Shown: positions 41,245-50,291 of the stretch, piece by piece
Layout: every line of letters begins with the position of its first letter
Numbering within the stretch: position 1 is the stretch's first letter
From: Stenotrophomonas sp. 364
Lineage (GTDB): Bacteria; Pseudomonadota; Gammaproteobacteria; Xanthomonadales; Xanthomonadaceae
Direction: 5' to 3'
Assembly (NCBI RefSeq): GCF_009832905.1
Contig: NZ_CP047135.1
Location: forward strand, 4,665,001-4,729,000
Length of the DNA: 64,000 nt
The notes under the pieces: model-generated
Database searches by the model: none
The model's input: the letters and a program-made list of their open reading frames with translations, nothing else
What the model was told of the DNA's origin: nothing
Program-made: the position numbers and the translations under genes

Positions 41245-42008
41245 GTGCCAGCGCCCTTTACCGTGGCCGCATGCGCCACCGCCGCCACGCCCCGCACCCG
41301 CATGCGTTCGGTTACCCGGTGGCGCAGCTGCTGCTGGACCTGGATGAGATCGACACGCTGTTCGCGCGGCGCTGGCTGTGGTCGGTGGGACGCCGCAACC
41401 TGGCCGAATTCCGCCGCAGCGACTACCTCGGCGACCCGGAGCAACCGCTGGCCGACGCGGTACGCGCGCGCATCACGGCGGCATTGGGCCGCGCACCCCA
41501 CGGACCGATCCGCCTGCTCACCCACCTGCGTTATGCCGGCCACGTGTTCAACCCGGTCAGCTTCTACTACTGCTACGCCGACGATGGCCGCACGCTGGAC
41601 TGCATCGTGGCCGAGATCACCAACACCCCTTGGAAGGAGCGGCACGCCTACGTGCTGCCGGTAGCCGCCGCCGATGCCAGCGGCCGCGCGCTGGCCTGGG
41701 AATTCGACAAGCAGTTCCATGTATCGCCCTTCATGGCCATGGACTGCCACTACCGCTGGCGTTTCACCGCGCCCGGTGACGACCTGCATGTGCACATGCA
41801 GGTGTGGCGCGCCGGCGTACGCCAGTTCGATGCCGATTTGATACTGCAACGCCACCCGATCACCGCGCGCAGCCTGGCCGGCGTGCTGCTGCGCTTCCCG
41901 CTGATGACCGTCCAGGTGGTGGCCGCCATCCATTGGCAGGCACTGCGCCTGTGGCTCAAGCGCACTCCCGTCCACGACCATCCATCGCTTGCAGGAAAAC
42001 GCCCATGA
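41241..42008 (+). CDS. DUF1365 family protein
   Basis: A protein of 255 aa, start overlapping the oxidoreductase stop (ATGA). The DUF1365 signature includes YRGRMRHRRHAPHPHAFGYP, LLTHLRYAGHVFNPVSFYYC, VAEITNTPWKERHAYVLP, and FHVSPFMAMDCHYRWRFTAP. No reaction is established for the family; it almost always travels with the COG2907 oxidoreductase and a Cfa-like methyltransferase, as here. It also overlaps the next gene by four bases. Confidence 0.9.
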   Translation: MSASALYRGRMRHRRHAPHPHAFGYPVAQLLLDLDEIDTLFARRWLWSVGRRNLAEFRRSDYLGDPEQPLADAVRARITAALGRAPHGPIRLLTHLRYAGHVFNPVSFYYCYADDGRTLDCIVAEITNTPWKERHAYVLPVAAADASGRALAWEFDKQFHVSPFMAMDCHYRWRFTAPGDDLHVHMQVWRAGVRQFDADLILQRHPITARSLAGVLLRFPLMTVQVVAAIHWQALRLWLKRTPVHDHPSLAGKRP

Positions 42009-43261
42009 ACGACATGACCCGCCCGGTTGCGCTGCTGACGCCCACGGCGCTGGAGCGCTTCCTGCGCGATCGCCTGCTGGCCCAGCTGGCGCCCCTGAGC
42101 GGCGGCTGCCTGCAGCTGCGCGATGCTGCCGGCGATGTGCTGCTGGGCGATCCGGCGGCCACCCTGCGCGTCAGCGTGTGGGTGGATGACCCCGCCTTCT
42201 ACCGGGCGGTGGCGGCGCAGGGCAGCGTGGGCGCGGGCGAATCCTACATCCGTGGCGACTGGCACTGCAGCGACCTGGTGGCGCTGGTGCAGCTGCTGGT
42301 GCGCAACCGCGACCTGCTTGACGGCATGGAGCGTGGCGTGGCGCGCGTCGGCGGCTGGCTGCTGAAGGGCTGGAACCGGCTGCGCCGCAATACCCGCGAA
42401 GGCAGCCGCCGCAACATCGCCGCGCATTACGACCTGGGCAATCCGTTTTTCTCGCTGTTCCTGTCGCCGGACCTGATGTACTCCTCGGCGCTGTATGCCA
42501 GCCCGGCCGACTCGCTGGAAGACGCCTCGCGGCGCAAGCTGGCACGCATCTGCGCGCAGCTGCAGCTGCAGCCGGGCGACCACGTGGTGGAGATCGGCAC
42601 CGGTTGGGGTGGGTTCGCGTTGTACGCAGCCGGCGAGATCGGCTGCCACGTCACCACCACCACCATCTCGGTGGAACAGTACACCCTGGCCAAGGCGCGC
42701 GTGGAAGCGGCCGGCCTGCAGGACAAGGTCACGCTGCTGCTGAAGGACTACCGCGACCTGGACGGCCAGTACGACAAGCTGGTCTCCATCGAGATGATCG
42801 AGGCCATCGGTGCGCAGTACCTGGACACCTATTTCGACACGCTCACCCGCCTGCTCAAGCCCGAGGGCCTGGCGCTGCTGCAGGCCATTACCATCGAAGA
42901 CCAGCGCTACGAACAGGCGCGGCGCAGCGTGGACTACATCAAGCGCTTCGTGTTTCCCGGCAGCTTCATTCCCTCGATCAACGCGATCATGGCGGCCAAG
43001 ACCCGCAGCAGCGACCTGCAGCTGATCGGCCAGCAGGATTTCGGTACGTCCTACGCGCTCACCCTGCGGGCCTGGCGGCAGCGCTTCCTGGCGCAGCTGC
43101 CGGCGGTGCGCGCGCAGGGCTTCGACGAACGTTTCATCCGCCTGTGGGAGTTCTACCTGGCCTACTGCGAAGGCGGTTTCCTGGAACGCTCCATCGGCGT
43201 GTCGCACCTGCTGATGGCGCGCCCGGGCTACCGGCCTGCCGCGCCTGGCGAAGGCGGCTGA
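42005..43261 (+). CDS. Cyclopropane-fatty-acyl-phospholipid synthase family methyltransferase 1
   Basis: A protein of 418 aa from ATG 42005. The SAM-binding motif is VVEIGTGWGGFALYAAGEIG, with TTTTISVEQYTLAKARVEAA, SIEMIEAIGAQYL and SVDYIKRFVFPGSFIPS following, as in Cfa. The N-terminal ~110 residues (ESYIRGDWHCSDL) belong to the same family. It adds a methylene or methyl group across an unsaturated acyl chain in the membrane. It may make cyclopropane, methylated or furan-precursor lipids; the operon suggests it acts on chains from the desaturase. Confidence 0.92.
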   Translation: MNDMTRPVALLTPTALERFLRDRLLAQLAPLSGGCLQLRDAAGDVLLGDPAATLRVSVWVDDPAFYRAVAAQGSVGAGESYIRGDWHCSDLVALVQLLVRNRDLLDGMERGVARVGGWLLKGWNRLRRNTREGSRRNIAAHYDLGNPFFSLFLSPDLMYSSALYASPADSLEDASRRKLARICAQLQLQPGDHVVEIGTGWGGFALYAAGEIGCHVTTTTISVEQYTLAKARVEAAGLQDKVTLLLKDYRDLDGQYDKLVSIEMIEAIGAQYLDTYFDTLTRLLKPEGLALLQAITIEDQRYEQARRSVDYIKRFVFPGSFIPSINAIMAAKTRSSDLQLIGQQDFGTSYALTLRAWRQRFLAQLPAVRAQGFDERFIRLWEFYLAYCEGGFLERSIGVSHLLMARPGYRPAAPGEGG

Positions 43262-43262
43262 G

Positions 43263-43817
43263 ATGGTGCGCTTCTGGGCCAACGTGATCGGCAACCAGCT
43301 GGTGTGGCTGTGCGCGGTGGTCGGCGCCGGGCACGGCCTGCGCTGGCCCGCGTTGCTGGCCGCCGGTGTGTACGTGGCCAGCCAGCTTGCGCTGTCGCCG
43401 CACCCCGGTGTTGAACTGCGCCTGCTGGGCGTGGCGCTGCTGTGCGGTCTGCTGGTGGATGGCGTGGCCGGTGGCTCGGGCTGGGTGCACTATGCGGCCG
43501 GCAATGGGCCGGCGTGGGTGGCCCCGGTGTGGATTCTGGCCTTGTGGGCGGCGTTCGCCATGACCTTGCCGGTCTCGTTTGCGGTGCTGCAGAAGCACCT
43601 GCGCATCGCCGCCCTGGTCGGGCTGCTGCTGGCACCGCTGGCCTATCTGTCGGCGGCACGTGGCTGGTCAGCGGTGGTTTTCGCTGCGCCGCGCTGGCAG
43701 GGCGTGCTGTTGCTGGGCCTGGGTTGGTCATTGGCGCTGCCGGTGCTGGCCGCGTGCGCGCGCCACTGGCAGCGCACGTCGCCCCCCCTTTCTGATACGG
43801 CGGGAGAACACGCATGA
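43263..43817 (+). CDS. DUF2878 family membrane protein
   Basis: A protein of 184 aa with about five membrane helices (for example NVIGNQLVWLCAVVGAGHGL and GLLLAPLAYLSAA). It matches DUF2878, small inner-membrane proteins found in Cfa-type lipid clusters. It starts one base after the methyltransferase stop and overlaps the next gene by four bases, so it is coupled. Function unknown; a structural or trafficking role in lipid remodelling is inferred from context only. Confidence 0.85.
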   Translation: MVRFWANVIGNQLVWLCAVVGAGHGLRWPALLAAGVYVASQLALSPHPGVELRLLGVALLCGLLVDGVAGGSGWVHYAAGNGPAWVAPVWILALWAAFAMTLPVSFAVLQKHLRIAALVGLLLAPLAYLSAARGWSAVVFAAPRWQGVLLLGLGWSLALPVLAACARHWQRTSPPLSDTAGEHA

Positions 43818-44611
43818 AGCTGCTGTGGTGGGTATGGCTGTATGCCGCGTTGATCATGAGCTGGGGCTGGTGGTGGCAGCGCCGTCACCAGAATATCGGC
43901 GTGGTCGATGTGCTGTGGGCCAAGGGCGTGGGCGCGTCGGCCCTCCTGCTGGCGGTGCTGGGCAGCGGCGCACCGGCACCGCGCATCGCCCTGGCGGTGC
44001 TCGGCGGGCTGTGGGGATCGCGGCTGGCGCTGCATCTGTGGCACCGCGTGCGCAGCGAACCGGAGGATGGCCGCTACCAGCACCTGCGTGCCCACTGGAA
44101 CGGGCACCAGGGCAAGATCTTCGGCTTCTTCCAGTTCCAGGCGGGGCTGATCGTGCTGTTCGCGTTGCCGTTCGTTGCGGTCGCGCACAACCCCCAGCCC
44201 GATGACCTGCGCTGGATCCTGGCCGCCATCGCGGTCTGGCTGCTCAGCGTGGGCGGCGAAGCGCTGGCCGACCGCCAGCTGGCACGTTTTCGCGCCGACC
44301 CCAGCAACAAGGGCAAAACCTGCCGCGACGGGCTGTGGCGTTACTCGCGGCACCCCAACTACTTCTTTGAATGGCTGCACTGGTTCACCTACGTGCTGCT
44401 CGCCGTGCATTCGCCGCTGTGGTGGCTGGCCTGGTCCGGCCCGGTGGTGATGTACGTGTTCCTACGCTGGGTCAGCGGCATTCCCTTCACCGAGGCCCAG
44501 GCACTGCGCAGCCGTGGCGAGGACTACCGCGACTACCAGCGCACCACGCCGATGCTGTTCCCGTGGTTTCCCTCCCGCTCATCGAATACCCGCAAGGAGC
44601 CGTCCCCGTGA
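43814..44611 (+). CDS. DUF1295 / steroid 5-alpha-reductase-like membrane protein
   Basis: A protein of 265 aa with about six membrane helices. The C-terminal motif KTCRDGLWRYSRHPNYFFEW and the later SRGEDYRDYQRTTPMLFPWF are diagnostic of DUF1295 and the related isoprenylcysteine-methyltransferase/steroid-reductase fold, where Arg-His-Pro-Asn binds the cofactor. It could be an NADPH-dependent C=C reductase acting on acyl chains. Start ATG 43814 overlaps the previous stop, and its own stop overlaps the GTG of the next gene. Confidence 0.9.
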   Translation: MKLLWWVWLYAALIMSWGWWWQRRHQNIGVVDVLWAKGVGASALLLAVLGSGAPAPRIALAVLGGLWGSRLALHLWHRVRSEPEDGRYQHLRAHWNGHQGKIFGFFQFQAGLIVLFALPFVAVAHNPQPDDLRWILAAIAVWLLSVGGEALADRQLARFRADPSNKGKTCRDGLWRYSRHPNYFFEWLHWFTYVLLAVHSPLWWLAWSGPVVMYVFLRWVSGIPFTEAQALRSRGEDYRDYQRTTPMLFPWFPSRSSNTRKEPSP

Positions 44612-45681
44612 ATGTCGCCAGTGACTACCTGCCCGCGCCCGACCACGCCCCGGGCCTGACCGGCCTGGCCGAGCGCGGCCTGCTGCCCGACGCGTTGCTG
44701 CGCCTGGGCATCCGTCGTCAATGCGAGGCGCGGCTGCGCGAGGAACTGGCGGGTGGCCAGCAGGCGCAGTCGCAGCGCTTTGCCGCGCGCATCGCCGAGC
44801 TCTCGCACAGCGCCGTGGCGCTGCACGTGGATGCGGCCAACCGCCAGCACTACGAAGTGCCGGCCGGCTTCTTTGAGCTGTGTCTGGGCAAGCGCCTGAA
44901 ATACAGCAGCTGCTACTACCCCACCGGCACCGAAACACTGGACCAGGCCGAAGAGGCCATGCTGGCCCTGTACGGCCAGCGCGCCCAGCTGGCCGATGGC
45001 CAGGACATCCTGGAACTGGGCTGCGGCTGGGGCTCGCTGACCTTGTGGATGGCCGAGCATTATCCGAATGCGCGCATCACCGCCGTGTCCAACTCCAACA
45101 GCCAGCGCGAACACATCCAGGCGCAGTGCCGCCTGCGCGGGCTGAACAACGTTACCGTGCTGACCCGCGATGCCAATACGCTGGTGCTGGATGCGGCCGC
45201 GTTCGACCGTTGCGTGTCCATCGAGATGTTCGAGCACATGCGCAACTACCAGCAGCTGCTGCAGCGCATCCACGGCTGGCTGCGCCCGCAGGGCAAGTTG
45301 TTCGTGCACATCTTCGTGCACCGCACGCTGATGTACCCGTTCGAGACCGAGGGGGACGACAACTGGATGGGCCGGCACTTCTTCACCGGTGGCCTGATGC
45401 CCGCCGCCGACACGCTGCTGTGCTTCCAGCAGCACCTGCACCTGCAGCAGCGTTGGCTGCTCGACGGCACCCATTACCAGCGCACCGCCAACCATTGGCT
45501 GGCCAACCAGGACCAGCACCGCGACGCGGTGCTGGAGATCATGCGCCAGTGCTACGGCGCGCCCTCGGCAGCGTTGTGGGCGCAGCGCTGGCGCATGTTC
45601 TGGATGGCCTGCGCCGAGCTGTTCGGCTACCAGGACGGCCAGCAATGGCAGGTGGCCCACTACCTGTTCGACCGCCCGTGA
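44608..45681 (+). CDS. Cyclopropane-synthase-like SAM methyltransferase 2
   Basis: A protein of 357 aa from GTG 44608, overlapping the DUF1295 stop (GTGA) with AAGGAG upstream. The SAM motif is ILELGCGWGSLTLWMAEHYP, with AVSNSNSQREHIQ, FDRCVSIEMFEHMRNYQQLL and LFVHIFVHRTLMYPFE following. It is a separate branch from the 418-aa Cfa-like protein three genes upstream, with no long N-terminal Cfa domain. It probably methylates a lipid product of this operon; an exact substrate is not evident. Confidence 0.9.
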   Translation: MNVASDYLPAPDHAPGLTGLAERGLLPDALLRLGIRRQCEARLREELAGGQQAQSQRFAARIAELSHSAVALHVDAANRQHYEVPAGFFELCLGKRLKYSSCYYPTGTETLDQAEEAMLALYGQRAQLADGQDILELGCGWGSLTLWMAEHYPNARITAVSNSNSQREHIQAQCRLRGLNNVTVLTRDANTLVLDAAAFDRCVSIEMFEHMRNYQQLLQRIHGWLRPQGKLFVHIFVHRTLMYPFETEGDDNWMGRHFFTGGLMPAADTLLCFQQHLHLQQRWLLDGTHYQRTANHWLANQDQHRDAVLEIMRQCYGAPSAALWAQRWRMFWMACAELFGYQDGQQWQVAHYLFDRP

Positions 45682-45706
45682 CCCCGCCTGCCATGAGGAT
45701 CCTGCC

Positions 45707-46243
45707 ATGTCTTACCGCGCCCTCGCTCCCCTGTTGCTGGCCAGTCTGATGCTGGGCTGCAGCGGCAATACCCGTCCCATCCCGCCCGTGGCACACGTGG
45801 ATGTGCCGCGCTTCATGGGCGACTGGTATGTGATCGCCCATATCCCCAGCCGCCCCGAGCGCGAGGCGTTCGATGCGGTGGAGTCCTACGCGCTGCGCCC
45901 GGATGGACGCATCCAGACCACCTTCCGCTACCGCAAGGGCAGCTTCGATGCGCCGGTGAAGACCATGCACCCGATCGGCAAGGTCAAGCCCGGCACCAAC
46001 GGTGCTGAGTGGGGCATGCAGTTCATCTGGCCGATCCAGGCCGAGTACGTGATCGTGTACCTGGATGCGGAGTACCAGCAGACCATCGTGGGGCGCAGCA
46101 AGCGTGACTACATGTGGCTGATGGCGCGTACCCCCACCATTCCGGAGGCGGACTACAAGGCCGCGATGACCCGGCTGGCCGCGCTGGGCTACGACCTGTC
46201 GAAGGTGCGTCGCGTGCCGCAGTCGGGTACCAAACCCGAGTAA
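45707..46243 (+). CDS. Outer-membrane lipocalin (Blc-like) lipoprotein
   Basis: A protein of 178 aa. The lipoprotein signal ends LMLGCSGN, with Cys as the lipidation site at residue 18. The lipocalin start motif GDWYVIAHIPS (G-x-W) lies at ~38-48, followed by an eight-stranded barrel pattern and ARTPTIPEADYKAAMTRLAA at the C-terminus. It is the last gene of the sigma-linked lipid operon, 25 bases after the second methyltransferase. Blc-type lipocalins bind lysophospholipid or fatty acids, fitting membrane repair. Confidence 0.92.
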   Translation: MSYRALAPLLLASLMLGCSGNTRPIPPVAHVDVPRFMGDWYVIAHIPSRPEREAFDAVESYALRPDGRIQTTFRYRKGSFDAPVKTMHPIGKVKPGTNGAEWGMQFIWPIQAEYVIVYLDAEYQQTIVGRSKRDYMWLMARTPTIPEADYKAAMTRLAALGYDLSKVRRVPQSGTKPE

Positions 46244-46391
46244 GGCGTTCCGTGCCGTGCTTCTCAGGCCGTGAGAAGGCCCCGGGCGATACTGTCGTTA
46301 TCAGCCCGTTTGGTGCCGGCCCCTGGCCGGGATGCCTGCGGGGCCTGCGCGGATCGGCCGCGCATGGGCAGGCGGACGGGAGGAGTCGGGC

Positions 46392-48287
46392 GTGGCGGAC
46401 AAGTACTGCGATCTGGTCATGAAGGGCGGCATCACCAGCGGCATCGTGTATCCCAACGCGGTGCTGTCGCTGGCACGCGAGTACCGCTTCAAGAACATCG
46501 GCGGCACCTCGGCCGGAGCGATTGCCGCTGCGGTGGCCGCCGCAGCGGCATTGGGGGATCGCCGCCGCCACGCCGGTGAGGCGGTGGAGGCACAGGTGGG
46601 GTTCCCCGGCCTGTCGGCGGTGTCGGCGCAACTGTCCACGCGCGGCTTCATCTACGGCCTCTTCCAGCCCGCGCATGGTGCGCGCACCGCTTACCGCCTG
46701 CTGGTCATGCTCACCGGCAAATCCAGCCTGCCGCGCAAGATCGCCTGCCTGCTGGCCGCCGTATTCGCCATCGCGCCGCTGGAGCTGCTGGCCGCGTTGA
46801 TCGGCCTGCTCGGCATCGGCTGGCTGGCCGGCGGCGTGGCCGGGGTCTGGGCGACGCTGCTGCCGTCGCTGCTGTGTGCCTATGGCGCGGGCGTGCTGGC
46901 GTCGGCGCTGCGGGTGGCGCGGGTGGGGCGGCGCAACCTGCTCGGGCTGTGCAACGGCAGCACCCAGGCCGATGCCGCCACCCCGGCCCTGACCGACTGG
47001 CTGCATGACCGCCTGCAGGCGCTGTCGGGCAAGCCGCCGGGCCAGCCGCTTACCTTCGGCGACCTGCACCAGGCCCCCCGCTACGCCGGCGAGCCGGCCG
47101 ACGCGCAGGCCATCAGCCTGCAGATGATCACCACCTGCGTGTCGCATACCGAGCCGCGCACGTTGCCGTTCAGCGGGGCGCATTTCTGGTTCCTGCGCGA
47201 AGAATTCGCGCAGTTGTTCCCGGCCAGCGTGGTGGAGTGGCTGGTGGCCCAGGCCGGCGCGCCCGAGCAGGTCGATGGCCGCGCGTATTACCGCCTGGTC
47301 GACGGCGAGCAGTTGCCGGTGCTTGTGGCCACGCGCATGAGCCTGAGTTTCCCGCTGTTGATCAGCGCGGTGCCGCTGCACGAGCCGGCGCGTCGCGAGC
47401 GTCGCTGTGAACCGCAGCCTGATGCGCCAGGCCCGCACGACACCTGCCACGTCGCCGACAGCATGGAAGGCCTGACCAGCGGCGGCCAGAGTTGTGGTCC
47501 GGTGATCACCGCCTTCCGCGTGTGCTGGTTTTCCGATGGCGGCATCAGCAGCAACTTCCCCATCCACCTGTTCGACGCCGCGTTGCCGCGCTGGCCCACC
47601 TTCGGCATCAATCTGGTGTATCCGCGCCACGCCGATGCCGTGAGCGTGCTGGACGCCGGCAGGCATGGCGCACAGGCCCAGCTTGAACAGGCGGTGTTCC
47701 TGCCCACCGAGAACCGTCAGGGCTGGCAGCGCAGCTACCACGCCATTGCGCGGCCGCTGGCGGCCGCGGAGATGTCCGGCTTCCTGTTCTCGATCGTATC
47801 GACCATGCAGAACTGGCGCGACGTGCTGCAGGCGCGTGCGCCAGGCTACCGCGACCGCATCGTGCACGTGTCGCTGCAGGGCGACGAAGGTGGCATGAAC
47901 CTGGACATGCCGCAGGACGTGCTGAGCCGCATCGCCGCCAAGGGCAGCGTGGCCGGCGAGCGCTTCTGCGGGTTCTCCTTCCAGAACCACTACTGGATCC
48001 GCTGGCGCAACCTGGCTTCGGCCTACCAGCGCTACACGCTGGAGATCGCACGCACCGACGATCCCGCGCAGCGCGTGGCCGCCTGGCATGACGCGTACCA
48101 GAGCGTGGCCACCGGCGACCCGCCACCGCCGTCCTACCGGCTGGGTTCGGAAGACAAGCGGCGCGCCTCCCGGCAGCTATGGCGGCGGATGGTGGAACAG
48201 GGCCAAGCCTGGGAAGACCTCGGCCCCGACCTCACCGACGGCGCACCGCGCCCGCTGCCGCAGATGAAGGTCACGCCGATTTACTGA
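46392..48287 (+). CDS. Patatin-like phospholipase family protein
   Basis: A protein of 631 aa from GTG 46392, with GGGAGGAG upstream. The N-terminus reads KYCDLVMKGGITSGIVYPNA. The nucleophile elbow is GGTSAGAIAA (G-T-S-A-G) and the catalytic Asp lies in SDGGISSNFPIHLFDAALPR (D-G-G). Two hydrophobic helices (residues ~135-185) split the patatin domain, suggesting membrane anchoring. It probably hydrolyses phospholipids or other acyl esters. A tandem palindrome array follows directly after its stop. Confidence 0.88.
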   Translation: MADKYCDLVMKGGITSGIVYPNAVLSLAREYRFKNIGGTSAGAIAAAVAAAAALGDRRRHAGEAVEAQVGFPGLSAVSAQLSTRGFIYGLFQPAHGARTAYRLLVMLTGKSSLPRKIACLLAAVFAIAPLELLAALIGLLGIGWLAGGVAGVWATLLPSLLCAYGAGVLASALRVARVGRRNLLGLCNGSTQADAATPALTDWLHDRLQALSGKPPGQPLTFGDLHQAPRYAGEPADAQAISLQMITTCVSHTEPRTLPFSGAHFWFLREEFAQLFPASVVEWLVAQAGAPEQVDGRAYYRLVDGEQLPVLVATRMSLSFPLLISAVPLHEPARRERRCEPQPDAPGPHDTCHVADSMEGLTSGGQSCGPVITAFRVCWFSDGGISSNFPIHLFDAALPRWPTFGINLVYPRHADAVSVLDAGRHGAQAQLEQAVFLPTENRQGWQRSYHAIARPLAAAEMSGFLFSIVSTMQNWRDVLQARAPGYRDRIVHVSLQGDEGGMNLDMPQDVLSRIAAKGSVAGERFCGFSFQNHYWIRWRNLASAYQRYTLEIARTDDPAQRVAAWHDAYQSVATGDPPPPSYRLGSEDKRRASRQLWRRMVEQGQAWEDLGPDLTDGAPRPLPQMKVTPIY

Positions 48288-48365
48288 GCCGGTAGGGGCG
48301 CGCGACGGCAACGCATGGAACGTCGCCTTCCGGTATTACCGACCGCTGATGAAACGTGAGCCACC

Positions 48366-48820
48366 GGTAGAACCGACCGTGGGTCGGCTGCCCTTCGCAT
48401 CGGAGTCGAACATTCCCGGCACCGGAGGTAGAGCCGACCGTTGGTCGGCTGCCCTTCGCATCGGAGTCGAACATTCCCGGCACCGGAGGTAGAGCCGACC
48501 GTTGGTCGGCTGCCCTTTGCATCGGAGTCGAACATTCCCGGCACCGGAGGTAGAACCGACCGTTGGTCGGCTGCCCTTCGCATCGGAGTCGAACATTCCC
48601 GGCACCGGAGGTAGAGCCGACCGTTGGTCGGCTGCCCTTCGCGTCGGAGTCGAACATTCCCGGCGTCGGACGGAAGTCGACCAACGGTCGACTCTACCTC
48701 CGTGGGGTCGAACATTCCTGGCGTCGGACGGAAGTCGACGAACGGTCGACTCTACCTCCGTGGGGTCGAACATTCCTGGCGCCGGATGCACGTCGACCAA
48801 CGGTCGACTCTACCCGCGGC
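48366..48820. repeat. Tandem array of GTAG-type palindromes with conserved spacers
   Basis: Five direct copies of GTAGAGCCGACCGTTGGTCG-type hairpin start at 48367, 48428, 48489, 48550 and 48611, an exact 61-base period. Three reversed variants (GTCGACCAACGGTCGAC core) start at 48676, 48734 and 48792 with a 58-base period. The spacers carry TCGAACATTCC followed by C/T and GGCG/GGCA in the same direction throughout, even where the hairpin is reversed. It separates the patatin-like gene from the XRE regulator end. No gene is supported in 48288-48809. Confidence 0.92.
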
Positions 48821-50207
48821 CTGGCAGCTGCGCGAATGCGCGTTGCATGCAGTCTTCGCGCGGGCATACGCGGCAGCCCGGGCCGATGGAGACCGAGTTG
48901 CCCGGGCTCTGGATGTCCAGCCCGCGCGTGTAGATCAGCCGTTCGGCATGCTGCAGGTCGCAGCCCAGCGCCACCGCGAAGGTCTTGCGCGGTTGCCCAT
49001 GCCCGATCGGGCCGCTGCTCACCTGCCGCGCCAGCCAGAAGTGGCGGCGTCCGTCGGGCATGCGCGCGGTCTGGGTGAGCACGCGTCCGGGCTGGTTGAA
49101 CGCCTCGTACACGATCCACAGCGGGCACGACCCGCCCACCTGCGAGAAGTGGAAGTCGGTGGCCGAGTGCCGCTTGGACACATTGCCGGCCCGGTCCACG
49201 CGGATGAAGAAGAACGGCAGGCCCGGCGCACTGCGCCGCGCCAGCGTACTCAGCCGATGGCACACCGCTTCGAAGCCCACCCCGAAGCGGTGCGCCAGCG
49301 CATCGATGTCATAGCTGCTGTGCTCGGCCGCCCGCAGGAACTGCGCATACGGCATCACCAGCGCGCCGGCAAAATAGTTGGACATGCCGATCCGCGCCTG
49401 CGCGACCTGCTCCGGCTCGCGGAAACCGGCACGTGCGATCACCGCATCGATCTGCGCCGCATAGCCCAGCAGCGCCAGCTCGGCCGCCATCTGGAATGCC
49501 TGCTGGCCCGGCTCCAGGTAATCGGGCAGCCACAGCGTGCGGCTGCCACCGTCGTAGACCCGCTTCTCGCGCCCGGCCTGCAGCGGCGCCACCTCCACCA
49601 GCACCCCGTGGCGGTCGGCCAGCAGCTGGCGCAGCCGGGGCGCCACGTGACCGGCCACCAGCCCCCACTCGCCGAACAGCTGCTCGGCCAGATCGTCCAG
49701 CTCGGGAATGTGGTTGTGCATGCGGTTGAAGAAATCGCGCACCTGGTCGCCGGCGGGGAGCGCCTGCCCGGCATGCACGTCGCCCAGCTGGAACTCCAGC
49801 GCGGCGGCATGTTCGCGCAGCGCCAGGTGGCGGCGGTGCAGGTCCAGCAGGGCCTGGCTCACCTGCGGCAGGTTGCCGGCCATGGCGCGCAGCTCGGTGC
49901 TGCTCACATCGTCCAGCCCCAGGTCGCGCAGGGTCTCGCTCAACGCTTCCTGCAACGCGCCGGGCTCATCCACGTCGAACAGCCCGGAAACGTCGCCCAA
50001 CACCTCGCGCAGCTTCTGCTGCACTGCCGGCGTCAGCGGGCGCTTGTTGCGCTCCATCTGGTTCAAGTAGCTGGCCGACAGCCCCAGCGCCCGGGCCAGC
50101 TCCACCTGGCTGTAGCCGCGCTGCTCGCGCAGCTTGAGCAGGCGCAGGCCGATCTGGCGGTGGATGGGCTGGCTATTCACAGAATTCACAAGAATCGTAG
50201 CGGGCAT
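48810..50207 (-). CDS. XRE-family short-chain-acyl-type regulator with ImmA/IrrE-like and DUF2083 regions
   Basis: A protein of 465 aa from ATG 50207; GTG codons at 50189 and 50180 are alternatives. The helix-turn-helix (~residues 18-72) reads LLKLREQRGYSQVELARALG, SASYLNQMERNKRPLT. The middle resembles an ImmA/IrrE-like domain without a clear HExxH. The C-terminus (DFHFSQVGGSCPLWIVYEAF, SIGPGCRVCPREDCMQRA) is the DUF2083-type acyl regulator ending. It is divergent from mmsA, so it probably controls valine catabolism in response to an acyl-CoA. Confidence 0.85.
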   Translation of the reverse strand: MPATILVNSVNSQPIHRQIGLRLLKLREQRGYSQVELARALGLSASYLNQMERNKRPLTPAVQQKLREVLGDVSGLFDVDEPGALQEALSETLRDLGLDDVSSTELRAMAGNLPQVSQALLDLHRRHLALREHAAALEFQLGDVHAGQALPAGDQVRDFFNRMHNHIPELDDLAEQLFGEWGLVAGHVAPRLRQLLADRHGVLVEVAPLQAGREKRVYDGGSRTLWLPDYLEPGQQAFQMAAELALLGYAAQIDAVIARAGFREPEQVAQARIGMSNYFAGALVMPYAQFLRAAEHSSYDIDALAHRFGVGFEAVCHRLSTLARRSAPGLPFFFIRVDRAGNVSKRHSATDFHFSQVGGSCPLWIVYEAFNQPGRVLTQTARMPDGRRHFWLARQVSSGPIGHGQPRKTFAVALGCDLQHAERLIYTRGLDIQSPGNSVSIGPGCRVCPREDCMQRAFAQLPGRG

Positions 50208-50257
50208 TGGCCAGATTAAGCGTATACAGCCCGGAAATCGAGCAGGGCCTTGTGAAT
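50175..50257. promoter_or_regulatory. Candidate operator sites between the XRE regulator and mmsA
   Basis: ATTCACA occurs at 50175-50181 and ATTCACAAG at 50184-50192; the inverted CTTGTGAAT lies at 50249-50257, just before mmsA. The two perfect nine-base arms are ~56 bases apart, so a looped or two-site operator is possible. If the regulator really starts at ATG 50207, one arm lies inside its first codons. Confidence 0.45.
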
Positions 50258-50291
50258 AATGCCAACAACTTTCGAGCCCCCGGGATTGTCC

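Noticed and set aside
48366..48660. Regular 61-base periodicity suggesting a CRISPR array
   Set aside because: The 'spacers' are nearly identical to one another and the repeats are GTAG palindromes found across the window; no cas genes are near.
48271..48933. Several overlapping open frames with repeated peptide units across the palindrome array
   Set aside because: They arise because the array period lacks stops; no ribosome sites and frames exist on both strands.
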